64,000 nt of DNA from Bacteroides sp. (GCA_014802105.1 JAAVCX010000012.1:16738-80737); one strand, 5' to 3'; shown: positions 53,934 to 63,859, counted from the stretch's first letter. The notes: generated from the letters alone by a model not told the origin. Translations and numbers: made by a program.

Positions 53934-54974
53934 TCAGAACTTTATGATCATTTCGGCGACAATCTTATCCATATCGCCGGCCGCTACGAGTGCCCCGTTG
54001 TGTCGCTCACGCCCGAAATATTTCTCATAGTCGAGCCTCAGATCACATCTCACAGCCTTATAGGCGTATGTCAGAGTGCCTCCGGCAGTGATGCGCTGAC
54101 GCGCCGGATGATTTACGGTGAGCACGCCGTCAGTGCGCACTCCGCTGCTATGGGCCGTAATTCCATCCCAGCGCAGGTCTATTGAGGCACGGTTGAACAC
54201 CCCGGCCTTGACCGGCATCCAGAAATCGCCCCACACCACCCAGGCATGAGCCGGCCGGGCCGCACGATGAGTATAATGCTTGTGCATATATTCAGCCTCG
54301 AGAGTCCAACGGCCCGATTGCCACCCGGCCGAGACATCCCAGAGATTGGCTCTCACCGAGTCGGGTACGATGGTCATAGCCCCCGAGCTCACCTTGAAAT
54401 CGCCGACAGTCAGAGTTGCCTTACCTGAGTAGCTCATAGTCTTGACCCAGACATCATGATCGGCCATCGAGGTAGGATTGAAGGCTCCGGCCTCGAGCTG
54501 AAGCGAACTCAGACTGCTCAGTCGGGGCGCATAAGAGAGCTTTGCGCCGACAGCCCTGACATTACACATCTGCTTGCCGAGAAACGACCGATTGGAGAAC
54601 AGATAGTTGCCGGGGCCGCGGAAACAGTCGGTACCAAACGGCATCCTGAACTGTCCGGCCTGAAATTTCAAACATCCGGCAATGGCTATGCGCCCCCAGG
54701 CGTCAAGTATCTTCATCTTGCCGCGGTCACAGAGGTCGGTCTGAAAGAAATAGTCGATACCCGGAGCAACTGCCCCGTCAATACTCACGCGGGCATTTCT
54801 CACCTGAAAACGCGACCCCTCGCCATCGAGCCCACCTTCCCAGCGGGCGCGGAAAGTACCGTGAAGCCGGGGCGTCAGATCTATTTTCTCCTCGCTATAT
54901 GCCGAAATCATAGCCACACAGGCCAAAACGGCCGTCAACACACGACGGGCCGTCAAAGTATAGTCTTTTCTCAT
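53934..54974 (-). CDS. OprP/OprO-like porin
   Basis: A 346-residue outer-membrane protein with a signal peptide (about residues 1-29, ending ISAYS). The mature part has the beta-barrel pattern of phosphate-selective porins: LHGTFRARWEGG, VRNARVSIDGAVAPGIDYFFQTDL, split at its turn, and GQFRMPFGTDCFRGP. Barrels of this kind take up anions or small molecules; specificity is unknown. The ATG at 54974 was chosen; an upstream in-frame start adds 13 unrelated residues. The ECF sigma gene is 59 bp upstream. Confidence 0.85.
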   Translation of the reverse strand: MRKDYTLTARRVLTAVLACVAMISAYSEEKIDLTPRLHGTFRARWEGGLDGEGSRFQVRNARVSIDGAVAPGIDYFFQTDLCDRGKMKILDAWGRIAIAGCLKFQAGQFRMPFGTDCFRGPGNYLFSNRSFLGKQMCNVRAVGAKLSYAPRLSSLSSLQLEAGAFNPTSMADHDVWVKTMSYSGKATLTVGDFKVSSGAMTIVPDSVRANLWDVSAGWQSGRWTLEAEYMHKHYTHRAARPAHAWVVWGDFWMPVKAGVFNRASIDLRWDGITAHSSGVRTDGVLTVNHPARQRITAGGTLTYAYKAVRCDLRLDYEKYFGRERHNGALVAAGDMDKIVAEMIIKF

Positions 54975-55033
54975 AAATAACAGTTGGTGATCAGTCACGC
55001 ACACAATGCGCACACAAAATCAGCTCAGCATCA

Positions 55034-55624
55034 TCACACAGCGAGGCTGAGATTTTTTTCTGTCGCCATGCGACGTATATTGAGTATCGCATAGCGCATA
55101 CGTCCGAGAGCGGTGTTGATGCTCACCCCCGTGGCCGCAGCTATCTCCTTGAACGACATATTACGGTAATATCTCATCACAAGCACTTCGCGCTGGGCAT
55201 CGGGGAGAGCCATCACCAGCGAGCGGAGGTCTTCATCAATCTGAAAACTCACCATCTCGTCCTCGATCGTGCCCGAGCAGAGGTCGCGGCGATTGAGCAG
55301 ATCACACCCCTCGTCGTCGGTCGATACCACGGGAGCCGTGCGCTCCTGACGGTAATAGTCGATGATGAGATTGTGGGCTATACGTGTCAGCCACCCGGGA
55401 AATTTTCCGTGTTCGATATACCGGCCCTGACGTATAGTCATGATTACCTTCACAAATGTCTCCTGAAACAGGTCGTCGGCAAGCACTTTATCCTTGACTA
55501 TATTGATGATATAGCCGTAAAGCCTCACCTTGTGGCGCTCGAGCAACACGTCAAACGCTTCGTTATTTCCATTGGCATAAGCGGCGACCAGCTGAGAGTC
55601 GGTCTGCTTAGTCAGTTCTTGCAT
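55034..55624 (-). CDS. ECF-type RNA polymerase sigma factor
   Basis: A 196-residue sigma factor. Region 2 is at about 25-95 (FDVLLERHKVRLYGYI, DDLFQETFVKV and WLTRIAHNLIIDYYR). Region 4 with its helix-turn-helix is at about 130-185 (ALPDAQREVLVMRYYRN, FKEIAAATGVSINTALGRMR). No anti-sigma gene is adjacent, unlike many ECFs. The preceding -7 element is about 140 bp upstream. It may control the porin that follows, but that is only an inference from position. Confidence 0.95.
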   Translation of the reverse strand: MQELTKQTDSQLVAAYANGNNEAFDVLLERHKVRLYGYIINIVKDKVLADDLFQETFVKVIMTIRQGRYIEHGKFPGWLTRIAHNLIIDYYRQERTAPVVSTDDEGCDLLNRRDLCSGTIEDEMVSFQIDEDLRSLVMALPDAQREVLVMRYYRNMSFKEIAAATGVSINTALGRMRYAILNIRRMATEKNLSLAV

Positions 55625-55761
55625 TGTTTTCTTAGCTTTTAGGTTAGTGTAGAGTTCTCTTCAATAGGCAGCTATGTTTGGGATGGAAATAATAGGGAAA
55701 AACTATTCTGTTAATATTATCTAAAATTCTACAACCTGTACAATAAGTTGGTTTACTAATG

Positions 55762-55769
55762 CAAATATA
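55762..55769 (-). promoter_or_regulatory. -7 element before the ECF sigma gene
   Basis: TATATTTG on the minus strand fits TAnnTTTG; no proper -33 was found. Confidence 0.4.
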
Positions 55770-55857
55770 GTGATTTTTCGGCAACCGGCCAATTTTCTTA
55801 GCATAATTTAACCACCCTAAAATATACGACACCCATACTTATATCGTTATTATTAGC

Positions 55858-55865
55858 TATCTTTG
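55858..55865 (+). promoter_or_regulatory. -7 element before the prolyl oligopeptidase gene
   Basis: TATCTTTG, about 32 bp before the ATG at 55898, fits TAnnTTTG. No TTTG is at the -33 distance. Confidence 0.45.
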
Positions 55866-55897
55866 CGTGGTTAGTAACTCTCATAACATTTCACTTA

Positions 55898-58027
55898 ATG
55901 AAACCCATTCATTCCATCGCTTCAGCAATGCTCGGATTGACTATAACAGCCTGCTCGGCGGGCCATGGCTCCATCAAGTATCCCGAGGCTCCTCAGGACG
56001 GCACTGTCGACACCATCTTTGGCCTCACGGTCAGTGACATCTACCGCCCCCTCGAGAACGACACCGCTCCCGCCACCCTGGCCTGGGTGGAGGCCGAGAA
56101 CAAGGTGACTCAGGACTATCTCTCGAAGATCTCTTTCCGTAAGGATATAGCCGACAGACTGACCACTCTCAACAACTATGTGAAGCGCGGACTCCCCTCG
56201 CTCAAGAACGACGGCTACTTCTACTATGCCGAGAATGACGGCCTGCGCAACCAGAGCGTCATCTACCGATCAAAAGATCTCGCCGACGACTCGGCCCGGG
56301 AGGTGTTTCTCGACCCCAACACTCTGAGCGACGACGGCACAGTGGCTCTCGACGGCATCTTCCGCTCCAAAGACGGCAAATATACCGCCTACACCATCAA
56401 CCGCAGCGGCAGTGACTGGGCCGAGATCTACGTGATGGACACCGAGACCCGGGAATTGCTCCCCGACCATATCGAATGGGCCAAGTTCACCGGCGCCGAG
56501 TGGGACGGCGACGGCTTCTATTACAGCGCCTACCCGCGACCCGAGGCCGGCAAGGAGTTCTCAAACGCCAACGAAAACCATCAGATCTATTATCACAAGA
56601 TAGGTACCCCTCAGAGCGAAGACACCCTGGTGTTCAGCGATCCCGCCAATCCTCTCCATTTCCACTCGGCCCAGGTGGCCGAGAGCGATCCCGTGCTCTT
56701 TGTCTCGATAGGGGGCCAGGGCGTGGGCAATGCCGTCAAGATGCGCCGTGGCAACGATTGGGTTACTGTGTCGCCCGACCAGCAGTATAAGACCGACATC
56801 ATCGACGTGATCGACGGCAAGATATATATCCTCACTACCTGGGGTGCTGACCGCAAGCGGCTCATGGTGGCCGACGTGAAACGCCCCTCGCGCGAAAACT
56901 GGCAGGAGCTCATTCCCCAGGGTGAGGGCGTGATGAAGAGCGTCAGCCTTGTGGGCGACGACCTCTATGTGGTAAACCAGAAAGATGCCACCGACCATAT
57001 CGAGATCTACTCGCTCGACGGCACCCGCAAGGGCGAAATCAAGCTGCCCATTCTCGGCTCGGTGTCACTCTCGACCTCGCGCCGCCATCCCGAGAGCGTC
57101 TACTACGCGCTGAGCTCCTTCACCTCTCCGGCGACAGTCTATCGCTATGACACCGCCACCGGCGAGAGCTCGGTAGTGTTCCGTCCCGAAATCGAGGGAG
57201 TGAATTTCGACGATTATGTCACCGAGCAGGTATTCTACCCCTCGGCCGACGGCACCAAGGTGCCCATGTTCCTCACCTATAAGAAAGGTCTCGAGCGTAA
57301 CGGCAAGAACCCCGTCTACCTCTACGGCTATGGCGGCTTCAATATATCTCTCACCCCCGGCTTCTCGGCCAACCGTCTCTTCATGCTCGAGAACGGTGTG
57401 ATCTATGCCCAGACCAACCTGCGCGGAGGCTCGGAATATGGCGAGGCCTGGCATCAGGGAGGCACGAAGCTCAACAAGCAGAATGTCTTTGACGACTTCA
57501 TCTCGGCCGCCGAATATCTTGTCAAGGAAAACTATACCAATCCCGAGCTGATCACCATCGAGGGCGGCTCTAACGGTGGACTGCTCGTCGGAGCGGTGGT
57601 CAACCAGCGTCCCGATCTTTTCAAGGTAGCCTTCCCCAGAGTAGGAGTGATGGACATGATGCGCTATCACCTCTTCACTATCGGCTGGAACTGGGCTTCT
57701 GACTATGGCACCTCGGCCGACTCTCCCGAGATGGCAGCCTATCTCCTGGGCTACTCGCCTCTCCACACCATACGAAACGACGGCACCCCCTACCCCGCCA
57801 TCATGGTCACCACAGCCGACCATGACGACCGCGTGGTGCCCGCCCACTCCTTCAAGTATGCCGCCGCCCTCCAGGCTGCCGACACCGGTGACGCCCCCAA
57901 ACTCATACGCATCGACTCAAAAGCCGGACATGGAGCTGGCAAACCTATGAGCAAGATCATCGACGAGTATGCCGACATCTACTCATTCATGTTCCACAAT
58001 CTCGGCCTGACTCCCGTAATCAAGTGA
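55898..58027 (+). CDS. Prolyl oligopeptidase family serine peptidase (S9A)
   Basis: A 709-residue enzyme with a lipoprotein-like signal (TITAC, about residue 19). The N-terminal seven-bladed propeller spans about 80-435, and the C-terminal alpha/beta-hydrolase carries the triad: Ser558 in GGSNGG, Asp643 in DHDDRVVP and His678 in AGHGAGK. It cuts short peptides after proline, here probably in the periplasm or at the outer membrane. The length is usual. Its stop overlaps the GTG start of the next gene, so the two are coupled. Confidence 0.95.
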   Translation: MKPIHSIASAMLGLTITACSAGHGSIKYPEAPQDGTVDTIFGLTVSDIYRPLENDTAPATLAWVEAENKVTQDYLSKISFRKDIADRLTTLNNYVKRGLPSLKNDGYFYYAENDGLRNQSVIYRSKDLADDSAREVFLDPNTLSDDGTVALDGIFRSKDGKYTAYTINRSGSDWAEIYVMDTETRELLPDHIEWAKFTGAEWDGDGFYYSAYPRPEAGKEFSNANENHQIYYHKIGTPQSEDTLVFSDPANPLHFHSAQVAESDPVLFVSIGGQGVGNAVKMRRGNDWVTVSPDQQYKTDIIDVIDGKIYILTTWGADRKRLMVADVKRPSRENWQELIPQGEGVMKSVSLVGDDLYVVNQKDATDHIEIYSLDGTRKGEIKLPILGSVSLSTSRRHPESVYYALSSFTSPATVYRYDTATGESSVVFRPEIEGVNFDDYVTEQVFYPSADGTKVPMFLTYKKGLERNGKNPVYLYGYGGFNISLTPGFSANRLFMLENGVIYAQTNLRGGSEYGEAWHQGGTKLNKQNVFDDFISAAEYLVKENYTNPELITIEGGSNGGLLVGAVVNQRPDLFKVAFPRVGVMDMMRYHLFTIGWNWASDYGTSADSPEMAAYLLGYSPLHTIRNDGTPYPAIMVTTADHDDRVVPAHSFKYAAALQAADTGDAPKLIRIDSKAGHGAGKPMSKIIDEYADIYSFMFHNLGLTPVIK

Positions 58028-59010
58028 GCATACTGACAGAAATAAAACATCTTAAGACAAGCCTGAGTATTCCCCTGACCGGGGGAATACCCGGGTTAGT
58101 CATATCTATCACTTCATCCCTGATGTTGCAGGGGTGTTATTTCACAGGCGTGGAGTCGACTCCGCGCATCTCGGCACGCGAGGTGAGCCGCGAGGTGCCT
58201 CTCCCTTCGGCCGACGATTTCCTCCTGGCCGGTGTGAGCCAGAAACCTCTATCGGCATGGACTCCCGGCAAGACCTTCATCATCACCCACCCCAGGGTGG
58301 AACGCATCTTCGGAGCCTCTGCCCGAGCCTTGGGGAGTTCCGACCCGACAGGCATGATCATCACCTTCCGGGATGCAGGCGAAGTCCCCTCGCCGACCGG
58401 CTCTACCGTCACCGACCTCAACTTCCTGACTCCCGGTGGCGAACGACTCTCTTACAGGGTCAACCGGCCGCTCGCCAAACTGTTGACCGACTCGATCACC
58501 GAGGTGCCTTTCACCATACAGCTCTCGGCGGTAGCAGAGGCCGACTCGATATTAAGAGGCCGGGACTTCTGGACACTCACAGCCCTGTGGCGCGACGACG
58601 ACGATACACCGGTCAGAGGTCGCAAGTTTGTGCGCGTCCATATCGATTCAGTGGCCCCGGGCAACGAGCTCTTCCCGCTGAAGATCGCCTTTACCGACGA
58701 TACCGGCCACTCGGCCAGGCTCTTCATCTTCCCCGGAGCCAAAGGACAGGCCCAGCGCACTTTCCCGCAGGTCTTCTCCACTACCGATCCTCAGCTACGT
58801 TATCCTCACATCTCGCCCGAACACTGGGCCCTGATCATCGACTCACGCATAGCCGAGGGGATGACTACCGAGGAGTGTCGCCTGGCTCTGGGTGCGCCCA
58901 AGGAGGTCGAGCGAGGAGCCACCAACAGTTTCCTGCGCGAAGCGTGGCTTTACGACAACGGGGTGTGGCTGCTGTTTGAAGACGGCCTGCTCAAACGTTT
59001 CAGGCGCTGA
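58024..59010 (+). CDS. Lipoprotein with BamE/SmpA-like C-terminus
   Basis: A 328-residue protein starting with GTG within the prolyl oligopeptidase stop. A hydrophobic stretch leads to the lipobox MLQGC at about residue 38, longer than usual, so a later start is possible. The middle is unrecognised beta-rich sequence. The C-terminal 55 residues (IAEGMTTEECRLALGAPKEV, then WLYDNGVWLLFEDGLLKRF) resemble the BamE/SmpA/OmlA small fold. The role is unknown; the location suggests the envelope. Confidence 0.8.
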   Translation: MSILTEIKHLKTSLSIPLTGGIPGLVISITSSLMLQGCYFTGVESTPRISAREVSREVPLPSADDFLLAGVSQKPLSAWTPGKTFIITHPRVERIFGASARALGSSDPTGMIITFRDAGEVPSPTGSTVTDLNFLTPGGERLSYRVNRPLAKLLTDSITEVPFTIQLSAVAEADSILRGRDFWTLTALWRDDDDTPVRGRKFVRVHIDSVAPGNELFPLKIAFTDDTGHSARLFIFPGAKGQAQRTFPQVFSTTDPQLRYPHISPEHWALIIDSRIAEGMTTEECRLALGAPKEVERGATNSFLREAWLYDNGVWLLFEDGLLKRFRR

Positions 59011-59073
59011 CATTCCTTCCATCCGTTCCGCCGGCGCTACCAGTCAATCAATTCTGAAAATACTTCAACAACT

Positions 59074-59517
59074 ATGGAAAAGATAACCGTCAAGATCATC
59101 AACGACTCTCCCAATCCGCTGCCCGCCTACGAGACCCACTCGGCCGCCGGCATGGATGTCAGAGCCAATATCACCGAACCGATCACCCTGGGCCCGCTCG
59201 AACGCCGTCTCATCCCCACAGGCCTGCGCATGCAGTTGCCTCAGGGCTACGAGTGCCAGATACGCCCCCGCTCGGGTCTCGCCCTGAAGCACGGTATCTC
59301 ACTTGTAAATACCCCCGGCACAGTCGACGCCGACTACCGCGGAGAGATAGGCATCATAGCCATCAACCTCTCCTCCGAGCCCTACACCATCACGCCCGGC
59401 GAACGCATTGCCCAGATGGTGATCAAGGAATATGTCCATGTGAGCTGGGAGAGCGTCAGCCATATCGACGAAACCGTCAGAGGCGACGGAGCTTTCGGCC
59501 ACACCGGAGTCGACTGA
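59074..59517 (+). CDS. dut: dUTP diphosphatase
   Basis: A 147-residue trimeric enzyme that hydrolyses dUTP to dUMP and pyrophosphate and keeps uracil out of DNA. All five dUTPase motifs are visible: [41 protein letters not shown] and the C-terminal [10 protein letters not shown] arm. The length is normal. It leads a series dut-TPR-DUF4292-EnvC-like that, as far as I recall, is conserved in Bacteroidales. Confidence 0.98.
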   Translation: MEKITVKIINDSPNPLPAYETHSAAGMDVRANITEPITLGPLERRLIPTGLRMQLPQGYECQIRPRSGLALKHGISLVNTPGTVDADYRGEIGIIAINLSSEPYTITPGERIAQMVIKEYVHVSWESVSHIDETVRGDGAFGHTGVD

Positions 59518-59535
59518 ACCTCCTCCACTCAAAAA

Positions 59536-59567
59536 ACTCTATACTCTACCCCCCATACCCTATAACT
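59536..59567. repeat. Short heptamer-like repeat before the TPR gene
   Basis: CTCTATACTCTA and CCCTATAAC blocks echo the CTATACT heptamer of 41131-41176, placed right before the ATG at 59568. It is the fifth such site in the window. Confidence 0.5.
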
Positions 59568-61337
59568 ATGACCCGCCTCCCCGTCATACTGACACTTCTT
59601 ATAGTCACACTGCTGGCATCGGTGGAAGCCTCGTCGCGCTCCGACAGGAAGAACCCCGGCTCTCCCTCTCCGACCGACGTAGCCAAGGCCGACTATCTAT
59701 ATCTCGAAGCCCTGCGCAGCAAGAGCAACGAAAACTTTGACGCCGCCTACGAACTGCTCTCACGTGCCCACAGGCTTAATCCCGCCGACAAGGAGATAGG
59801 CCTCGAGCTCAGCAACTACCTCTTCATGATGGCCACCGATCCCGGCGACACCCTTCTGCTCAACGACGGCATGACCATGTTGCGCGACTACTGGATGGAA
59901 AACCCCGGCGACTATCATGCCGGCGTACGTTACGGTCTGCTGGCTATAAGGTTGCTCTCACGTCCCGAGGCTGTGGAGGCCTGGGAAAAACTCCACTCAG
60001 CATTTCCCGACAAGAGCGAGATCTCCTTTCAGTTGGCCGACGTGCTCTCGAGGGCCGGAGGCGAGGAAGACCGCTCGAGGGCTCTGGCTATATTTGACTC
60101 TATTGAGGCAGTCGAGGGGCCAAGCCCCCAGTTGTCGTCCAACAAGATACAGCTCTATCTCTCCCGGGGCGACACCACCGCTGTCATCTCGGAAGCCGAG
60201 CGACTCTTTGACGCCCATCCCGACAACTCTGAGTTTGCCGTTTTTGCAGGAAAGATCCACGCCATGTTTGGCGACTCCGACATGGCCCTTGCCCTCTTTG
60301 ACCGCGCCTGTCAGCTCGACCCGACCTCAGGCCTGGCTTATTATTCCAAAGCCGAGTATTACAACTCGCGTGGCGATTCCGTAGGATTTGACCGAGAGGT
60401 GTTCAACGCCCTGCGTCAGCCCGATCTCGACGTCGACACCAAGCTATCTATCCTCAAGGGATACATCCACGAGATCTATACCGACACCGTGCAACAACCG
60501 CGCATCACCCACCTGTTTGACACTCTGGTGGTCCAGCACCCCGCGGCACCCGAGATACGCGACGACTATGCACGCTATCTTGTAGTCACCAAAGACTATC
60601 CCGGAGCCGCCGAGCAACTCGAGCAGGCAGTGGGTCTCGAGCCCGACAATCCCGAGGGTTGGGAGATGCTCACCTCGCTATATATCCAGCTCGATCGTCT
60701 GCCTCAGGCTGCCGATGCCGCCCGACGCTCTCTCCATTATTTTCCCGAAAACGCCCGCCAATATCTGGTGCTCGCTACCATCCACTCTCAGGAACATCGC
60801 TACGACAGTTGCCGAGTGGAGTTGGAAAATGCTCTGAAATATACCGACCCGGCCGACATCCAGGCCCTATCGAGCATCTACACCACCATGGGCGACAACT
60901 TCTTCCTGCAACAACAACCCGACAGCGCTTTCCACTACTATCGCCGGGCCCTGCAGTTTAACCCCGATAATACTCTGGCTCTCAACAACTGCGCCTATCA
61001 CATGGCCGTGGAGGGCAAGGATCTCGACGACGCCCTCGCCCTGATCGAGCGGCTCATGTCGATCGAAGACAATAATCCTACCTCGCTCGACACCTACGCC
61101 TGGGTATTGTTCCGCCGCAAGGACTACGCCAAGGCCAGGGAGATAATCGACCAAACCCTTGAGCTCACCCCCGACGAGGACTTGACCGCCGATGTGCTCG
61201 AACACGCCGGCGACATCTACTTCATGGACGGCGACCCCGACCGTGCCGTGGAGTTCTGGAAACAGGCTCTGAAGTTTGACCCCGACAACAAACTGCTGCA
61301 ACGCAAGGTAACCAACCGCGCCTATTATTTCAAATAA
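59568..61337 (+). CDS. Exported TPR protein in the dut-DUF4292-EnvC cluster
   Basis: A 589-residue protein with a signal peptide (about residues 1-22, ending VEASS). TPR units run through the length, for example DMALALFDRACQLDPTSGLAYYSKAEYYN, split at its turn, YPGAAEQLEQAVGLEPDNPEGW and PDSAFHYYRRALQFNPDNTLALNN. The ATG at 59568 was chosen because it opens a normal signal peptide; the frame is open far upstream through dut. It probably scaffolds envelope proteins made by the next genes. Confidence 0.9.
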   Translation: MTRLPVILTLLIVTLLASVEASSRSDRKNPGSPSPTDVAKADYLYLEALRSKSNENFDAAYELLSRAHRLNPADKEIGLELSNYLFMMATDPGDTLLLNDGMTMLRDYWMENPGDYHAGVRYGLLAIRLLSRPEAVEAWEKLHSAFPDKSEISFQLADVLSRAGGEEDRSRALAIFDSIEAVEGPSPQLSSNKIQLYLSRGDTTAVISEAERLFDAHPDNSEFAVFAGKIHAMFGDSDMALALFDRACQLDPTSGLAYYSKAEYYNSRGDSVGFDREVFNALRQPDLDVDTKLSILKGYIHEIYTDTVQQPRITHLFDTLVVQHPAAPEIRDDYARYLVVTKDYPGAAEQLEQAVGLEPDNPEGWEMLTSLYIQLDRLPQAADAARRSLHYFPENARQYLVLATIHSQEHRYDSCRVELENALKYTDPADIQALSSIYTTMGDNFFLQQQPDSAFHYYRRALQFNPDNTLALNNCAYHMAVEGKDLDDALALIERLMSIEDNNPTSLDTYAWVLFRRKDYAKAREIIDQTLELTPDEDLTADVLEHAGDIYFMDGDPDRAVEFWKQALKFDPDNKLLQRKVTNRAYYFK

Positions 61338-61348
61338 GTTCCTTCCCT

Positions 61349-62098
61349 ATGCTCAGACCCTCCACCGCCGGCTATGCCAGGCTGTCGTTGCTCGCTATCA
61401 TACTGCTGGTACTCGCCGCCTCGTGCAACACATCGCGACGTGCCGTCAAGACCGACTCCTCGGCCCTCAGTGAGTGGCACGACATCAGTGTGCCTGTCAA
61501 CGTCACGCTCCATTCGCCGCGTCAGTTCTCGACCGGCAGTGTCAACATGTATATGGTCAAAGGGGAGGAGATCACCTTCTCGATGCGTTTTCTCGGCATG
61601 GTGGTCGGTGCCATCCATATCACTCCCGACTCACTGATGGCCTACTCGGTGCCCCAGCGTATCTATGTCGCGGAAGATCTGGCTTCGGCTCTGGGAGGAG
61701 TCTCCCTGCCGTTGACCGATATCCAGGCTCTGCTCATAGGCCAGTCTTTTCCCGACTTTGACCGTCTCCCCGGGCTCGGGGCAACTCCCATCTTTACCAT
61801 CGGCACTCAGTCTTATCCTCTAACCGATCAACCTCAGAGCCTCACTGTCGCCCAAACCTCCCCAGATCGTCGGCTGACTCTGGAATGGAGCCGTGACGAC
61901 TCCCGGCCCTCACTCCCATTTGCTCCCTCGCTCTCTCTCACTCTCACCGGCTCTTCGGCCCCGGCTTTCTCGGCCACGCTCACCTACTCATGGAGCCGCG
62001 CCACCATCGACTCCAATGCCGAGCGACGCTTCAAGCTCCCATCCTCCTATAAGCGAGTCGCCGCCCGCGACCTGCTTAAAGTTTTCACTGCCAACTGA
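61349..62098 (+). CDS. DUF4292 lipoprotein
   Basis: A 249-residue lipoprotein (lipobox LAASC, about residue 26). The DUF4292 beta-rich domain resembles LolA/LolB-type or LppX-like half barrels: VNVTLHSPRQFSTGSVNMYMV and EITFSMRFLGMVVGAIHITPDS, each split at its turn. Such folds bind lipids or lipoproteins, but this is inferred. It lies between the TPR gene and the EnvC-like gene with 11- and 50-bp gaps. Confidence 0.88.
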   Translation: MLRPSTAGYARLSLLAIILLVLAASCNTSRRAVKTDSSALSEWHDISVPVNVTLHSPRQFSTGSVNMYMVKGEEITFSMRFLGMVVGAIHITPDSLMAYSVPQRIYVAEDLASALGGVSLPLTDIQALLIGQSFPDFDRLPGLGATPIFTIGTQSYPLTDQPQSLTVAQTSPDRRLTLEWSRDDSRPSLPFAPSLSLTLTGSSAPAFSATLTYSWSRATIDSNAERRFKLPSSYKRVAARDLLKVFTAN

Positions 62099-62148
62099 TC
62101 TCCTCATCTACCCGTCATCTTCACCCACACTTCAGTCTATACCGATAA

Positions 62149-63615
62149 ATGAAACGCGTCCGGATCCTGATTTCTATCCTGGTTACCATGCTGGTCCTTT
62201 CGGCTCAGCAGCAGGCCTATTCACAGACCTCCCGACAGCGCAAATCAACCACCACGACCACTACCAAGAAATCGTCGTCGACCTCACGCAAGAACACATC
62301 GACCACGCACAAGAACACCACTCCCGCGCGTAAAAGCAACTCTTCGGCTCAATCATCCCGACGATCGGCCGACAATATACGCTCGGAAAAGGATGCCACC
62401 GACCGACGTATCTCCGAGACCACCAACCAGCTCGACCGCAACGGAGCCGAGCTTAAGCGACAGCTCAATACACTCAACTCGCTCAACGCCGACATCGAGC
62501 GACAGCAGTCGACCGTCAACACCATGCTCTCGCGCATCGACTCGATCCACTCGGCTATCGGCTCGACCAATGACACGATCGCTTCACTCGAGCATAATCT
62601 CGAAGACCTGCGCCAGGCATACGCACGCGCTCTGCGTCAGATACAGCCTTCGGCCACAAGTATGAGCACCCTGTCGTTTATCTTCTCAGCCTCGTCTTTT
62701 TCCGAGGCTTACGCCCGACTGCGCTATCTCTCCCGTTTCGGCCGCTGGCGCCAGCGCAAAGCCGAGGAGATCGACCGCGCCCTCGAGAATGTGGCTCAAC
62801 GCCGTCAGCATCTCACAGCCCTGCGTCACGCCCAGGATCGAGCCTACCGTCAGGCGCGTGATGCCGAGCGAGTGCTATCCCAGAAACAAGACGAGAGCCG
62901 GCGCATGGTCGACAACCTGCGCCGTCAGGACACCCAACTGAGGGGCGAGCTCGAGCGTCAGAAGAAACAGGCTCGGGCTCTCGACCGCGAGCTCGACCGA
63001 CTGATAGCCCAGGAGCAGGAACGGCTGGCTCGCGAGGAGAAAGCACGCCAGGCGGCCCGCCAGCGCAAAGAACAGAAAGCCTCGCCAAAGACTCCTGAAA
63101 AATCATCGGGATCGGCCGCCACCCCCTCGGCACGCGATATAGCCTCAGCCCGCGCCCCCGAGCAAAAAGCTGCCTCAACGAGTGCCGCCGATCTCGACGG
63201 ATCATCGTTTGCCGTCAACAAGGGTAAACTGCTCTTCCCGGTGGCAGGAAATTACAAGATCGTGCGCCAGTTTGGCCGTCAGCCCCATCCGACCCAACGC
63301 AACGTAATGACCGACAATTCAGGCATAGACCTGGAGGTGGCTCCCTCAACCCGAGCGCGAGCAGTCTATGCAGGCATAGTCTCGGCAATTTTCCATCAGG
63401 ACGGTTTCCAGACCATTATCATGCTGCGCCACGGCTCCTATCTCACCGTCTACGCAGGTCTGGCATCCTCTGACGTCCGCGTAGGTGAGAAAGTCACCGC
63501 CGGTCAGAGCCTCGGCACAATCTACTCAGATCCGACCGACTCGGGCCGCTCGATACTCCACTTCGAGGTGCGCAACGAGCGAGCCAAACTCAACCCCAAC
63601 CAATGGGTCAAATAA
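62149..63615 (+). CDS. EnvC-like murein hydrolase activator (degenerate M23/LytM domain)
   Basis: A 488-residue protein with a signal peptide (about residues 1-26), a basic Ser/Thr/Lys-rich stretch (residues 30-75), a long coiled coil (about 75-310) and a C-terminal LytM/M23 domain (about 360-488). The Zn ligands of active M23 enzymes are mostly replaced: the HxxxD region is NSGIDL, the YaH motif is TVYAGL, and HxH is ILHFEV. EnvC-type proteins with such a domain activate cell-wall amidases at division instead of cutting peptidoglycan. It is last in the dut cluster. Confidence 0.9.
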   Translation: MKRVRILISILVTMLVLSAQQQAYSQTSRQRKSTTTTTTKKSSSTSRKNTSTTHKNTTPARKSNSSAQSSRRSADNIRSEKDATDRRISETTNQLDRNGAELKRQLNTLNSLNADIERQQSTVNTMLSRIDSIHSAIGSTNDTIASLEHNLEDLRQAYARALRQIQPSATSMSTLSFIFSASSFSEAYARLRYLSRFGRWRQRKAEEIDRALENVAQRRQHLTALRHAQDRAYRQARDAERVLSQKQDESRRMVDNLRRQDTQLRGELERQKKQARALDRELDRLIAQEQERLAREEKARQAARQRKEQKASPKTPEKSSGSAATPSARDIASARAPEQKAASTSAADLDGSSFAVNKGKLLFPVAGNYKIVRQFGRQPHPTQRNVMTDNSGIDLEVAPSTRARAVYAGIVSAIFHQDGFQTIIMLRHGSYLTVYAGLASSDVRVGEKVTAGQSLGTIYSDPTDSGRSILHFEVRNERAKLNPNQWVK

Positions 63616-63636
63616 CCCATCCCTCTCGAGAAGGGC

Positions 63637-63738
63637 CTCACGAGAAGGGCCTCACGCAAAGAACGCTAAGACCGCAAAGGAATAATTATCTCGCTTAATA
63701 ATCTCACGCAGAGGCGCGGAGATCGCAGAGAGATTATT
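63637..63738. repeat. Left arm of a large modular inverted repeat
   Basis: It contains the modules CTCACGAGAAG, CACGCAAAGAACGCTAAGAC and TCACGCAGAGGCGCGGAGAT, each built of about 11-bp CGC-AAAG or CGC-AGAG steps. The same modules appear reverse-complemented at 63860-63996. The whole 385-bp stretch after the EnvC-like gene has no coding frame. Confidence 0.85.
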
Positions 63739-63820
63739 TAAAAGACGTTAGCGATTTCTTAGTCTAAACAGCGTCCTTCTACGAAGAATCAAATAGAGCC
63801 TGTAAGATCTGATACACAAA

Positions 63821-63857
63821 AAAACGCAGAGTGATCCAAGAAATCACCCTGCGTTTT
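63821..63857. terminator. Terminator hairpin between the repeat arms
   Basis: AAAACGCAGAGTGAT at 63821-63835 pairs with ATCACCCTGCGTTTT at 63843-63857 (one mismatch, 7-nt loop), with A and T runs at the ends, so it can terminate in both directions. Confidence 0.7.
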
Positions 63858-63859
63858 AA

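Noticed and set aside
59253-59567. N-terminal extension of the TPR protein through dut
   Set aside because: It overlaps dut in another frame; the ATG at 59568 starts a normal signal peptide.
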